A stretch of DNA of 64,000 nucleotides, taken from NCBI GenBank assembly GCA_021464245.1, contig JADCRB010000032.1, positions 980,025 to 1,044,024 of the forward strand. The letters are read 5' to 3'. Shown here in pieces: positions 12,505-24,684 of the stretch; position 1 is the stretch's first letter; every line of letters starts with the position of its first letter. A model generated the notes under the pieces. That model saw only the letters and a program-made list of their open reading frames with translations. It was not told the DNA's origin and did no database searches. A program made the position numbers and the translations under genes. Source of the DNA: Carallia brachiata (lineage: Eukaryota; Streptophyta; Magnoliopsida; Malpighiales; Rhizophoraceae).

Positions 12505-14556
12505 CAGTGGCGGAGCCACATGATTGGCAATTGGGGCAACTATCTCCGTTGAAATTAAAAAATAAAGTATGATGTACTTCAAATTATGATATTAATTTTA
12601 CTAAAATTTATATTTTATTTTTATTAAAATTTGACTTTCATATTTTTATTCCTACTTTTTTTTTTTTTCAATTGACGTCTCTTCTTTCTTATCATTATCT
12701 TTAATTTAACTAACTCTTAAATTTTTAAATTTTAGTACATAATCAATAAGCAAACATCCTCCTATTTAAACATATCTCCACGTTTGAAAAAAGATAAAAA
12801 CCATATATAAAAGGGATAAAGGTCAATTTTATCTAAAATCTTTGTCATAATTTTTATTTATTATATTTTTTGTGTGAAAATCAATCAACTCTGTTATCTC
12901 CATTATAATAGTTTTACCTAATCGTTACTTTAACCGTTAAGTTGGCTGACGTGACAATTAACGGAGTACCACGTCAGCCAACTTCACTCCCACTAATTGC
13001 CACGTCATAAAATAATAATGACATAGCATAAAGATCAAATTTACTCAAAACTTATGGTAATTTGTTGATTTTTACCCATAACGTTTTTTTTTTATGAAAA
13101 TCAGTATAAAAGGTTTTCTCTTTTGCACAATTATACACAACTGTTAATTTTTATGTCAATTACACTGTGGCAACTGACGGAACACTACGTCAATAAATTT
13201 GTGCCTAATCAACAGCCACGTCATCTCAACTTGATGATGTGACAGTTTTTATTTTTCAAAAATCTAAAAAAATAATTTCAAAATATGTTAATATTTAATT
13301 AAAAATGAACTTATTTTAATTTTTTTAACAAAAAAATTACTCAATTTAATGAAAGGTTTAAAATAAAAATAATTAACGCTTGAAGGATTTTGAATTTGAA
13401 AAATTTTGATTTTATTAGATAAAATTAACTTTAGAAAAGTTTTGGATTTGAAGGTTTTGATTTTATTAAGTAAAATTGATTTTAAATTGAATTCTTTTTT
13501 TAGTTTTTCATTAAACTGATTTTTTTTTAGAAAATTAAATAAAGTTCATTTTTAATTAAATATCAACATATTTTAAAAATCTTTTTTTTAGATTTTTGAA
13601 AAATAAAAAAGTCACATTATCACTTTGTTGATGACGTGGCAGCACTTGAGATGACGCGACAGTTGATTGGGTACAACTTTACTGACGTGGCGCTCTATCA
13701 GTTGTCATGTCATCGTGATTGACGAAAAAATTGATGATTAAGTATAATTTTAAGACGGAGAAATCGTTTTGTACCAGTTTTCACAAAAAAATATTATGGG
13801 TAAAAATTAACAAATTATCATAGATTTTAGATAAAATTGACTTTTATGTCACGTCATCATTATTTGGTGACGTGATAATTAGTGGGGGAGAAGTTAGCTG
13901 ACATGACACTCTGTTAATTATCACGTCAGTCAATTTAACGGTTAAAATAATGATTTGGTAAAATTATTATAATGATGATAATATAATAGCTCGATTTTCA
14001 CATAAAAAAAATTATAATAGATAAAAATTAATAAACTAATAAAAATTTTAGTCAAAATTGACCTTTATTCCTGTACGAAACGTCCTAACGTCCAATGCCC
14101 CTCCAAGTCTTGCAGAGTGAAGACGATTAGAAGAAAACAAAACAACCTTAAAACAAATCTCATCTCTAATTATCATCATTTTCCTCTGAATTTTGTGAGT
14201 TAAGGTAAAAAAATTTTATGCCTTCAGTATTCTTTGCTTAATTCTTAAGTTCAACTCTTGATTTCTCTCTTCTTAATATAATTCAAATTTTTAGAGTTTT
14301 TTTTATAATATCATTCTTTAAGTTAAAAGAAAAAAAAAACGAAGCCATAAATAAGTAAGCGAGTCATTTTTTTTTTTGGGTCATGGGCTTAAGGATTCTA
14401 ACATATATTTTTTCGGATGCATCAGTCTCCACAATTGTAATATTATTTTTAATTGTTAGAAATTGATTATTTTGTTATCCTTTGGAATTCATGAATTTTT
14501 TTTTTTTTATGTATTGAACTTTGCCCCGTTGAGAAAAAATCTTAGCTCTGCCGCTG
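12505..14556. mobile_element. Non-autonomous hAT-like element, copy 1 (2.05 kb)
   Basis: The left end is CAGTGGCGGAGCCA and the right end, read in reverse, is CAGCGGCAGAGCTA, so the terminal inverted repeats differ at three positions. The flanking octamers are ACGACAAC (12,497-12,504) and ACAACAAC (14,557-14,564), matching 7 of 8. This fits the 8-bp target duplication of hAT elements. No transposase is recognisable. A palindromic element occupies 12,813-14,071 inside it. The ends match the second copy at 20,723-21,570. Confidence 0.75.
12813..14071. mobile_element. Palindromic fold-back element nested in the hAT copy
   Basis: The whole 1.26 kb is close to one imperfect palindrome. The left arm (about 12,813-13,375) matches the reverse complement of the right arm (about 13,500-14,071) over most of its length. 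It starts with GGATAAAGGTCAATTTT-like termini and includes several ACGTCA/TGACGTGGC blocks. The spacer is about 120 bp. No coding capacity is seen. MULE-type fold-back elements have this form. The flanking 9-mers do not match convincingly, so the class is inferred. Confidence 0.7.
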
Positions 14557-14603
14557 ACAACAACGACACGTCATCACCGTTACATTGTGGATGATATTTC
14601 TAA

Positions 14604-15484
14604 GGGGGTGTTTTGGTTAGTTTTTTTTTGCTTGAGAATAGGAATGAGAATGAGTTATTCTCATTCTTGATATTTGGTAGTGAAAAATCTCATTTTCATT
14701 CCTTTATTTTTGGGAATGAGATTCTCTCATCTATAGGAATCACCATTCCTACATTTAGGTAATTAATCATTCTTATTCTCTCATCTTCTCTCTCACTTTT
14801 TAATTATTTTATAATAAAATATTACAAATAAATCTCATAAATAATAATATATAATAATAATAATTAATGATAATGATAATAAAATTTTGTAATTATAATA
14901 AAATTAAATATTAAAAATTAGGATAATAATTACATTATAAATGATAATAATATTATCTAATTTTCATAATATTAATAATAACCATAAATAATAAAATTAT
15001 TTGCAAAAAATTTCATAATTTTAATAATAATTATTTATTAATAATGACTTATTTTATAATATCTACAATATCATTTTGATTATAACAATGTTATTCATAT
15101 TTCTTTTTTGTTCATTCATTAATAAAAAATTTATGTTATTTTTTAATTTTAGATTTTTATTTATGATTGTTATTGTGAACTATATTATATTATTATTATT
15201 ATTATTATTTAATATTTTTTAATTTTGAATTATGTTACAATATTTTTGTATTTTTAATTTTTATTTTGATATCATAATTTTTATTTTTTGTATTTATTAG
15301 TTATTATTTTTAGTGAAATAAATTATACCTATATTTGATATTGATTCTAATTTCAAACTAAAACAAACGATTACAAAAGGTTTTGATTCCAATTCCTGAA
15401 TAAACCAAACATATCATAAAAAAAATCATTCCGTTTCCGATTCTGATTCCGATTCCGATTCTACCTCTTAAACCAAACGATCCC
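14604..15484. mobile_element. Tourist/PIF-Harbinger-like MITE (881 bp)
   Basis: Termini GGGGGTGTTTTGGTT and, in reverse, GGGATCGTTTGGTTT form imperfect inverted repeats, flanked on both sides by TAA (14,601-14,603 and 15,485-15,487). This is the usual 3-bp target duplication of PIF/Harbinger MITEs. Subterminal GGAATGAGAATGAG and GATTCCGATTC motifs are typical for this kind of plant element. The interior is AT-rich and non-coding. Confidence 0.75.
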
Positions 15485-15487
15485 TAA

Positions 15488-16619
15488 GAGTTCTCTTTAA
15501 GTGGGCCAAGACTTTTGGTCTGATGCACATCTGATGTGGTAATGCTACATTAGTAAGGGCTTTTGTTCTTTTTAAAAAAAAAAATTTAACTTTTAATTAA
15601 TATTTAATATTATCCTAAATATATTTAGTTATATCTTAAATTTTTATTTTTTTTTCTTTAAAAAAGATTCTTTTTTTTTCTGCTAATGCCGGGTGGGGGC
15701 CGGAACATAATTGCTGGCCCTCCAACCTTTCCTCTATTTCTAAGTACCATATAATAAAAAATGAGAACTATAGTTTTCCTGTCGATTCTTACATCTGAAA
15801 AATTATAAGATACGCATACATACATACAAACGTGTACACAATATATACATACAGTAAGTGTGTGTGTGAGTGCATGTAAGAATTAAGATGTAGCTTTTGT
15901 TGCAATAAATGCCCGTATAGGAATATCTGTAACGAAGATCTGCTTTGTTGTCTCCATATAACTGCCCCCCATCGCCAGGATAAGGGAGTAAAGACGATCT
16001 TAAATACGTCATCGATTTATATGGACCACACTCTTCCTCACGATAAATATATATAATGAGAAATCTATTTAAAATTTCCAATTGCACTCATTTAATTTTT
16101 GAGTTCATTATTTTTTTTAAACAAGAAAAATTTATTGTAAGTATATTAATTATTGAATTTATAATTTTGGTTGAAATCATCATTATTTATCTGCCTCATT
16201 TAACTCAATTCATAAAAAAAGATTCACTACTTCAACATTATTTGGTCAGAGTAAACGATGTTAACAAGTTTGAAATCAGGGACACGCGTCGGTCATGTTT
16301 AATCGGACAATTTCAAAAGCCAAAACCTCCATGCACTGTCCGTAAGACTCGAATCCAAATCGGATATATGGAAATCACGTTGAGTTATTACTATACTATC
16401 ACTTCATGTGGTTAATTCAATTTTAATGGAAATTAAACTTATTCCCTTGTTGTGTTTTTTGTTTTTTTGGAGAACGGTATACCAAGTTGTGCCTGGATAA
16501 ATATTTTTTTTATTTTTTTAAAAATTAAAATTAAAATTTGAATGAATGCTATCTAACTTTTATATACTAAACCTTGGGTAGAATCACGTTAGCTTGTACA
16601 GAAGGGCAAATCAATATTT
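15488..16619. other. Intergenic DNA without a gene
   Basis: AT-rich, with a short CATACATA-type simple repeat near 15,813-15,860. Two reading frames of 94 and 119 codons overlap this stretch, but they are low-complexity and have no recognisable domain. Confidence 0.5.
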
Positions 16620-17250
16620 TAAGAACCGAACCGGTCACTAAATCAGAAAGATTAGTAGTTCAAGGTTCAATCAGTTCGACCTGTATAACTGTAGTTAAAC
16701 CGATAAAAACCGGTATTTAATATTAAATATATAAAAATTAAATTTTTATATAGTTTATATAATTATATAAAATGTTATATTATATAAGAATGATGATAAA
16801 TATTTAAAATAAAGTGTATTTTAACAATTATATTAATATTTACATACAATTAAGAATATTACAATTAGTATATTTAACAAAATATAATTTATAAAAATTA
16901 ATTAAAAAAATAATATTTATAAATAGTGGTTAAATATTAATTTTTTTAGTTTTAAAAATTAAATTAAAAATTTTAATCAATTGAGGAATAAGTTGAAATT
17001 TTTAGTTAAAATTAGAGTTTTAATTATAATTTAGATAATATTTTAGGTCAAATTATAATTTAAAATTTTTTGATTTAAATTAAACCGATTCAATCGGTAT
17101 GATTTTTTACCAGTTTTTCCGATTTTTGACCGATTTTTTTCGGTCTGTTCTGCATCCTTTTTTAGGATTAAATCGGACCGGACTTAAGATCGGTCACCGA
17201 TTTAATCGATTGAACCAGTCGGTCCAATTCGGTCCGATTCTAATTGACAT
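16620..17250 (-). repeat. CCGGTT-rich dispersed repeat, copy B (inverted relative to copy A)
   Basis: Aligns by eye to the reverse complement of 1-612 nearly without gaps over the AT-rich core. It ends in GAACCGAACCGGTCA on the left and a CGGTCCAATTCGGTCCG-type region on the right, and appears to be a more complete copy than A. No coding capacity. Confidence 0.7.
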
Positions 17251-17504
17251 GGGACAGACAGAACAATGGTCCCAGACGTTGCAGGAACTGGGCTCATCTG
17301 GGACCAATGACGGGACCAGCAGTGAAGGGGCTCGTTGGCTGACCCTATCCCTTTGCTTGGCATGCGGGGAAGAGGAGTAGGAAGAGGATAAAAATAAAAG
17401 GATTGAATGTCAGAAGAGAAGAACCTATTTTATTTTTTTGTGTTTAAAATAGTGTAATATAAAAAAAAAAGTTAAAAATGTTGTAATTGAAAATAGTAAA
17501 AAAT

Positions 17505-17519
17505 AAGAGAGAGAGAGAG

Positions 17520-17552
<33 letters not shown>
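17505..17552. repeat. (GA)n(TA)n microsatellite
   Basis: A run of GA dinucleotides is followed directly by about 14 TA dinucleotides. Seen directly. Confidence 0.95.
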
Positions 17553-17554
<2 letters not shown>

Positions 17555-17844
17555 TTTTATCTCTAAAAATTTTAATTAAAAATTATAAAATGAGGGACAA
17601 ATAATGTATTTAATATAAAAAAACACAAAAAAGAGAGAGAGAGGGCCAAATTCCACGCAATTTCCCCAATAGGAAAAATTGCTTTTGGGCGCGGCCCACA
17701 ATTTTTTAGTCATTCTTTCCTCTCTTCCCAATAACAAACATTTTCCCTTTCTATTTCAATTTCATTCCACTTGCATTGATTCCCCACACATTCTCTCTTC
17801 CCAAACAAGGGGTGAGGCGAGTCCAATGTATTGTAGGCTGACCC

Positions 17845-17932
17845 TCAGGCCCTTCGTTCCATAGCTCAGAACCCAACGGCGGCCGTGTTTAGGAACTGTG
17901 TTTTGCTTATCTTGGCCATTTTGATTTGGGTG
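17845..17932 (-). pseudogene. Short relic of a wax synthase gene
   Basis: Read on the minus strand this stretch gives QNGQDKQNTVPK followed by WVLSYGTKGL. The wax synthase gene at 8774-9836 has NGQDKQNPVPK followed by SVLSYARK at the same spacing, and the DNA is colinear over about 60-75 bases (9,431-9,497 compared with 17,862-17,928). The TKGL ending fits wax synthases better than the intact neighbour does. Nothing coherent is readable on either side, so it is a fragment left from a duplicated or transposed copy. Confidence 0.6.
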
Positions 17933-19228
17933 TTCTTTGTTTTAGCCATTTAATAGGTGTTCTTTGCTCGTTCGGGCCATCGAGATGTTTGATTTTATTT
18001 ATGTGGGATTCTTTAGGTCTTTTTTGCCCCTTTTCTTTACTTACCTAGCCTTTCTCTGGTAACACATGATGTGTAGACTAAGGAAAAATGGTATACATTT
18101 TCTGAATTGCAAATCAATGAGGAATGTGGGGATAGTTATTATATAAAAATAGCAAACCCCCTCATTTCAAATAAATAAAATATTATATGTCATTAAAATA
18201 ACTGTATAATTCTTACCAGTCTTTTAAGCCTTTTTCCTTTTGTGAAAACATAGTCTGTACAGTGGTGTAAGTGTTGTAAATGTTGTGTATCATGGCAATC
18301 AGGAGTTACCAAAATCATAATCCATGTCTTAATTTCACATAAAATATTCTGCAGAGTAAGTCCTCGCTGAATTTAGGTTTAAAAAGCACAGCCGTCCATA
18401 TTGACAATTCAACATAGCTCCTTGTCGCTGGAAATGGGCCCCAGTCATGTTCTCAATATTTCGAAGGCAAAATAGAAGACTGAGGATAGATTAATTTTGA
18501 CTAATATGACCCTGCTGAGAAGATTTTGCACTTATGGGATCGCCCATGGTCGATTACGGGTTTTAACAACGTGGATGTAAGATACGGAACCAACGGAGAT
18601 AACAGCCCACCCTATATTCACATTTTAGTTGGGGCAATTGCCGAAATGTATGAGCAATATTAGATTCTAATATAAATTGTTTAGTTGTTTCCGTTCAAAA
18701 ATTGCATTTGTTCCAACTTATATAAGAAGTTAGATAAAAAAATTAATAATTTTTTCTTCATTAACAGTTTTACAAATTCAATTCCTATAAACATTAAATT
18801 TGCATGCAATTATACTTTGATCCTATCGCAGAAAATTTTTAAATCCGCCCTAGTCGCACATTTATGGAAAGTTTTTCAATACGCCAAAGTAGGAGCAATT
18901 GGCTTGAATAAATATAAAATATGGCAACCCAAAAACGGAGCGAGTGGCTGCGTTTCCCAGACGTTTGGTGGCATAAATTGAGATAACGTGAAAAAGAATG
19001 TCCTTTTATTAATGACAGATATGAAGAGTCAAAACAAACAAAAACTAGAATATATATATATTTTTTAAGCATCCAATCTTTTTAAGCAAATGTCGGCAAC
19101 TGATAAAAGAGAATTAATACAATTATTGGTGGTCGACTCTTGTACGTTTGACCCATAAATATTATTGTTATCTAATTTAATAATTAATTCCGGCGACTAT
19201 TGAGAAATAAAGAGACCAATTTATAACG
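17933..19228. other. Intergenic DNA without a gene
   Basis: I see no gene, no terminal repeats and no strong structure here. Reading frames are short and uninformative. Confidence 0.45.
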
Positions 19229-20125
19229 TAATATGAAATCATACCTAGTGTTGGAAAACAAAGAATTAAAAAAAAAAAAAGAAATCATAATGTAATATGG
19301 AAATCCTACACTAGATAAGAAAACAAAAAAAAAAAGAAGAAATACTAATGTAATATAGAAATACTACCAATATAGGATAGGAAAACAAAATGTAAAACGA
19401 AGTAATATTTTAATGTATATGGAAATTCCACCCAAGATAGGAAAACAACAAATAAAAAAAAGAAATCTTAATGAAATATTGAAATCTTATCTTGATGGGA
19501 AAACAAAAAGTTAAAAGAAGAAATCCTAATATAATATGGAAATCCTACCCATATAGGATAAAAGAAAATAAAAGGAAGACATTCTGATATAATATGGAAA
19601 TCCTATTGAAAAACAAAAAGTCAAAAAGAAGAAATACAAATCTAATATAGAAATCATATCCAAGATAGGAAATTGAAAGTTAAACAGAAGAAATACTAAT
19701 GTATATGGAAATCCACCCAAGATAGGAAAACAACAAATAAAAAGAAGAAATCCTGATGTAATATTAAAATCCTATCCTTGTCTCGGTAGGAAAACAAAAG
19801 GTTAAGAAAGAAATCCTGTTGTTCTATGGAAATCTTACCTGGGATATGGGGGAAAAAAGAAAGTCTAATGTAATATGGAAATCCTACCCATGGTAGGAAA
19901 AACATAAGTAAAAAGAAGAATTTCTAATGTAATAAAAATCCTACCCAGGATAAGAAAATAAAAAAAAAATATCTTTAGGTAAATATGAAAATCATACCTA
20001 GTGCAGGAAAACTAAAGAAAAAAAAAACTTTCTGTAATATGGAAATCCTATCCGGCGTAGGAAAACAATAATAAAAAGAATAAATATTGTCAAAAAAATA
20101 ATAATAAAAAGAAGAAATCTTGTCC
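19229..20125. repeat. Minisatellite, about 15 units of roughly 59 bp
   Basis: A unit starting TAATATGGAAATCCTACCCA, followed by a TAGGAAAACAAAAAG part and an AAGAAGAAATCCTAATG part, recurs about 15 times with strong divergence in length and sequence. Unit starts fall at about 19,229, 19,292, 19,350 and onward to 20,035. Spurious minus-strand frames such as 19,526-19,720 arise from it. No coding role is inferred. Confidence 0.9.
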
Positions 20126-20722
20126 AAGTAAAAAAAATTTATGGATTTTTTTTAGTCTGAAACCGCTCAGCATTCAACTTATTGGCCTGATTAATTTAAA
20201 CTGACCCTGAAGAGTGGCAAAAATCTCCCAACATGCATTTAACGTAATTATATTTTTAAAACTCAAATCTGAAACTTATAGTTAAATAGTGAAGAATCTG
20301 CATTAACATTTCTAGTAGAATTAATGGATTCGTGCTTAAGCATTTACAAATTGTTGAAGAAACTGGGCATTGGGGATTCTCCAATCATTATTTATGAATT
20401 GAAAGCCCAAAAGCCAGAGGTGATACCCAAAGCAAGATTAGGCCCCTTTCTGCCATTCATGTTCTCTGCATCATCAAAGGCAGTTTTCGTAGCAAACCTC
20501 CGTCAATTATCTTCATCTTGATTACAAATTTTGTTTATAAATTTATGTATAAGCGACCTTATTTTAACTAGGATTTACTAGAGTTGTTGATGGCATTCGA
20601 GTCTCAGCCTACTCGCACGAAAAAGGAAAATTGAATATGATTCATTGATAGAAAAGATCTTCAACACAATGTATCGTGCTTATAGTTTTAACATTCAATT
20701 TAGTTTTGTAATGGTGGACTAG

Positions 20723-21570
20723 CAGTGGCGGAGTCAAAAATTATTTCTAGTGGGGGGTGAAACATGTACTTATAGTCAATAAATAAATTTTATGAAGATA
20801 AATTTAACGTACCAATAAAAGTATTATTTTATAATTCATTACTCAATAAAATAGTAAGTAAATAAGATTAAAAAGTTGTAAGAAGCCAACTTTTTTTTCA
20901 AACATTAGAAAAACACTATATATTATCATATTTTTGGTAAAATAAAAGGTGAAAAATATACATAAATTTTGCTCATCTATTTTATTATGTTTATTTAATA
21001 TTTTTATAAGTATGCCACTAAAAAATTAAGTAAGAAATAATGCAGATAAAATTAATATTATATTATTTTATATTACTTAAAATATTATTTCAATAACTAC
21101 ACGTAAGTTTGTTTTTTACATTTTAAAATTGTTATATATGTATAAAATTTTATTCTTTCACAAAGATCGTTAAATATATTCATTTTGATTCAAATTATGA
21201 TAGATATCGAATGTTGATTCATTCAACACTAAACAAATTTATTTTATATTTTATATAGCTTAAATTATATTTGTGCATAACTCAAAGTCATATGTATGTT
21301 TCAAATATAATTAATTTAATAAACTAACTCATTTTAAAAATTAAAGAGAAAATTGATGACAATTTTGATAATCGGTGATAATTGAAGATTTTAAAATGTC
21401 TCCATCCAACAATTTTAAATATTGAGTTGAGGCAAGAAAAAAATTTGAATGGAGGCAAACAAAAAATTTAAGTGGAGGCAAGTTTAATAACTCTATATAT
21501 ATCATATAAAAATTCATTATTTGAGTGGGGGCAATTGCCCCCCACAACATATAAAGTGGCTCCGCCACTG
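20723..21570. mobile_element. Non-autonomous hAT element, copy 2, with perfect 8-bp target duplication
   Basis: The element is 848 bp. Both ends begin CAGTGGCGGAG when read inward, with one mismatch in the first 14 bases. The 8-mer TGGACTAG flanks it on both sides (20,715-20,722 and 21,571-21,578), which is diagnostic of hAT-type insertion. A subterminal GGGGCAATTGCCCC palindrome lies near 21,527-21,541. The interior is AT-rich with no transposase. Ends and 8-bp duplication match copy 1 at 12,505-14,556. Confidence 0.92.
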
Positions 21571-21578
21571 TGGACTAG

Positions 21579-22596
21579 GAAGGCAGAAGCCGCATTGATA
21601 AGATTTGAACAAAATTCAAATTTTGTAACACTTTGACATTTTCAAGTGCAAAAGGCTTTCAATGACATAAAAACTGTTAAGAAGGCATCATAACTTAAAT
21701 GGACGCTTCATGTAATTTAAAATTTAAGTTAATTTAATGAATGCAAACAAAGAAGTTGGTCCCGTGATTTTCAAAGAAGGCATATCCTTTTGGCTACTTG
21801 CGGCTATTGGTCTAAAAAAAGGTAGTAGTTGGTCCCGTGATTTTCAAGGCACGAGATTGCTTCATTAGAGCAATTTAGCCGTTAGTATCACATAATAATA
21901 ACTATACATTATGTTGTTATTGACCCATATTTCTATTACAACTAATTGAAGTTATCTGTTAAAACATTTTGTTCTTATATTTTAATCTGAGTGACTTTGT
22001 TTTTCTTACAACAAAAAAAAAAAAAAAAAAATTCAAAAAGCCAAAAAAATTTGTAACCATTGCAAAAGAATTCAACCAATTGTCACTAAAAGCAACAGAA
22101 GGGAAAGGATTGATTAAAGCAAACAAGTTTAGGCTACCTTTACAAACGAAGCTTCATTAAGACAACCACAAAAAGAAAAAAAGGAAAGCAGAGATAGAAC
22201 GAAATAATTAAGCAAATCCTTTACAGGATTTGCTTTTAATTTTTAACATTCAATTTCTCAGTCTTACCCTTCCTCGTTGGACCGGCTAACAAGTGCATAC
22301 CACAATAGCAAAATGGTGGGGGGGAAGACCTTCAGACTCAAAAAAGGTCACCCATAAACGAGGGCAGCTCTCAATTCAAACTAGTCTCAAACTTTTGTTA
22401 ACCAAATCCCAAAAAATGAACGTCAAGCTGCGGTAAGTTTCTCCAAATCCTCTCTTCATTGTTTTAGATGATTAGTCTCAGACAGGATTCATAATAGCAA
22501 CATAATAAAAAGAAGATTGACATCAAAGGCGTACTTCAAATTGAAAACCAATTGATTGGGACCAAAACAACGATATGAAAAGGAGAACTCCCGGAT
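21579..22596. other. Intergenic DNA and 3' flank of RhoGDI
   Basis: No gene is seen. Contains a poly-A tract at about 22,013-22,030 and a perfect 11-bp stem hairpin at 22,210-22,235. The last 200-300 bases probably belong to the 3' untranslated region of the RhoGDI gene. Confidence 0.5.
22210..22235. other. Perfect hairpin, 11-bp stem, 4-nt loop
   Basis: AAGCAAATCCT, loop TTAC, AGGATTTGCTT, followed by T residues. Located about 360 bases past the RhoGDI stop. Role unknown; possibly a 3' end structure or chance. Confidence 0.6.
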
Positions 22597-24684
22597 TTAA
22601 GTTGACTGCCAATCTTTACGGATGTCAAAGGTGTAGTTGATCTCCAAGTGACACTTGTTATCATCATCAACAAACTGAAATCAGAGAAGAACAAAATAAA
22701 ACCGATATTAGTATCAGCAAATGACCAAATTATTTCACGGGGTAGCATGTTCAGACTCTAGCCCACCTAATTTGAAGTTGAATAATACAATGTGACTTTA
22801 TTTAAATAATAATAAGTAACTATACAGTTTTATTTAACAATATTTGATATTTTTTTATTTTTACTTTTTCATAAATTTTACCGTCTAATAATTCATATCA
22901 CTTTAAAATTATTTTAAAATTGTTCAAGTAAAGTCATTGAATTTTTTACTTATAAGGTTTTTGATTATTCATCGGTAACTGGGGCATTAAATTATCTTCA
23001 CTTAGAGTTATGAAACTACCAACCATTTCTAAGCTGGCACTTATAAATGTGAGATTGACAGAAATGGAATTTCCTGCAGAGGCTTATAAGCAGCAGAAAA
23101 TTCATTGACAGATAGAGAAATTTGTCAAATCATGCACTTTAATTCCATGTCAGTGATAGCGGATGCCCAGAAAGTACTCTCACATGAATCAACAGGCACA
23201 TGAAAGGATTAAAAGGTCTGGAATTATCTGCAAATGCCTTCAAAAGTTTCAGATGACAAACATGACAACCATATTAATCATTTCAAATATACTAACTGAT
23301 ATGGTGAGAGGCATCACAGCTAGACCTGTGGTCGATCCACCCACTCAGTTTTTTGCATGATCGTGGTTAAATTAAGGGAAAAATGAAGATGCAGAACTGG
23401 TGCAAATTACCTTACTTCTAGCTGAATATGATCCTCTAGCAAACATACCGGAGGGAGTGGTATCTTCGGGCATAACATGAATGTAAGGTTCCCCTTGAGG
23501 ACTAAATGTTCCAATCATTTCCTTTGTGCTATCCACTGCTTATGCAAATACAATTACAGGAAATTTGTCATTTCAGAAAATAATACAGAAAGTAACTATG
23601 AACGGGAGAGAGAGAGAGAGAAATACCCTTTAAACCAGATTTCCAAACTGTGTTGGCGTATTTGAGACCGGAAACAATGTTATTCTGAACCTGGAATGTA
23701 AACTGCAGGCTATAGCGGCTACCTTCTTTCAACGTGAACCAGTTGCCTTTAGGATTTCCATTTTCTGGAACTGTTAGAACAATATCAGGTCTACCGGGGG
23801 ATTTGATTGCAAGGTTTAGAATCTTGACTTCCGGATCAAGAGTTTCTACATTGATCACAAACACAAAAGGAACGCTCAGAAGCACAAAGAAACCACCTTT
23901 TGCCATCTAAAAATAAAATTACCATATGGTCCACAGCAGAACCAAAAAAGGAGGCAGAATCAAGACACTTCCAAGCAAATGAAAACAATTAGAATTCAAT
24001 TAATCTAGCCAACGTTCTGAATTCGAACAGAAGTAATCAAGCAACTGATCAAAGGGGAAAAAGGGGGAAGTAAGAAATAACCAAATTGCAAACTTTACAA
24101 TCTCAAAAGATACGACTTAGAGATCTCAAAATCAAACAAACAATTAGAAGAAACTAGCACATACGTTTTTTCTTTTGGTTTTTTGGTTTCTCAGCAAAAG
24201 AAAGAGATATTTTAAGCACAAATGTTTAGGCAGATTTGATTACCTCCAACAGACTCAAAATCAACAGTCCCAAGCAGCTGTTCCTTCCACCTCCTCAAGC
24301 TTTCGTCGTCCTGCAAATTTTGAAAATGCGTAAAGCTTAAAACTTTACACGGCGATGAAGAACCCAGTAGAAGTGGAAAAAAGAGATGAAAAGAGCAAAC
24401 AAAAAAACAAAAACCTTATCCTTTTCAAGCTGTTGTTTGAGTGTAAACTGGGGACCCAACTCAATTTTCCTCTCTTCATCATCTTCTTCTTCCTGATCGG
24501 TTGCATAGATAGAACTCTCGCTCATTTGTCTACTAATTCCACCACTTTCAGGTTCAATAACATCATGATCTTCTGCTTCATTTGGAAGTGTTTTTGTCTC
24601 TGAAACTGAAACTGCCTCTTTGTTTTTGTCATCAAAACCCATGCTTCTGGCACTTGAATCCACACCAAGACCCAAGGACATCAA
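22597..24684 (-). CDS. RhoGDI: Rho GDP-dissociation inhibitor (RhoGDI), 5 exons, 252 aa
   Basis: Binds prenylated ROP GTPases, holds them GDP-bound and extracts them from the plasma membrane. In Arabidopsis the SCN1 member restricts root-hair initiation sites. Exons on the minus strand: 24684-24415, 24310-24244, 23845-23627, 23535-23411 and 22674-22597. All are GT-AG and the phases add up to 252 codons without a break. The N-terminal 90 residues are acidic and variable, as in plant members, with an EEEDDEER patch. The core follows: DDESLRRWKEQLLG, then DPEVKILNLAIKSPGRPDI, LKEGSRYSLQFTFQVQNNIV, GLKYANTVWKSGLKVD, GTFSPQGEPY, MPEDTTPSGMFARGSYSARS and the closing INYTFDIRKDWQ. These match the immunoglobulin-like RhoGDI fold. 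Length is close to the usual 230-250. A second ATG one codon later is equally usable as start. Confidence 0.96.

Noticed and set aside
16056..16415. 119-codon plus-strand frame
   Set aside because: Low-complexity Ile/Phe-rich start from AT-rich DNA and no domain.
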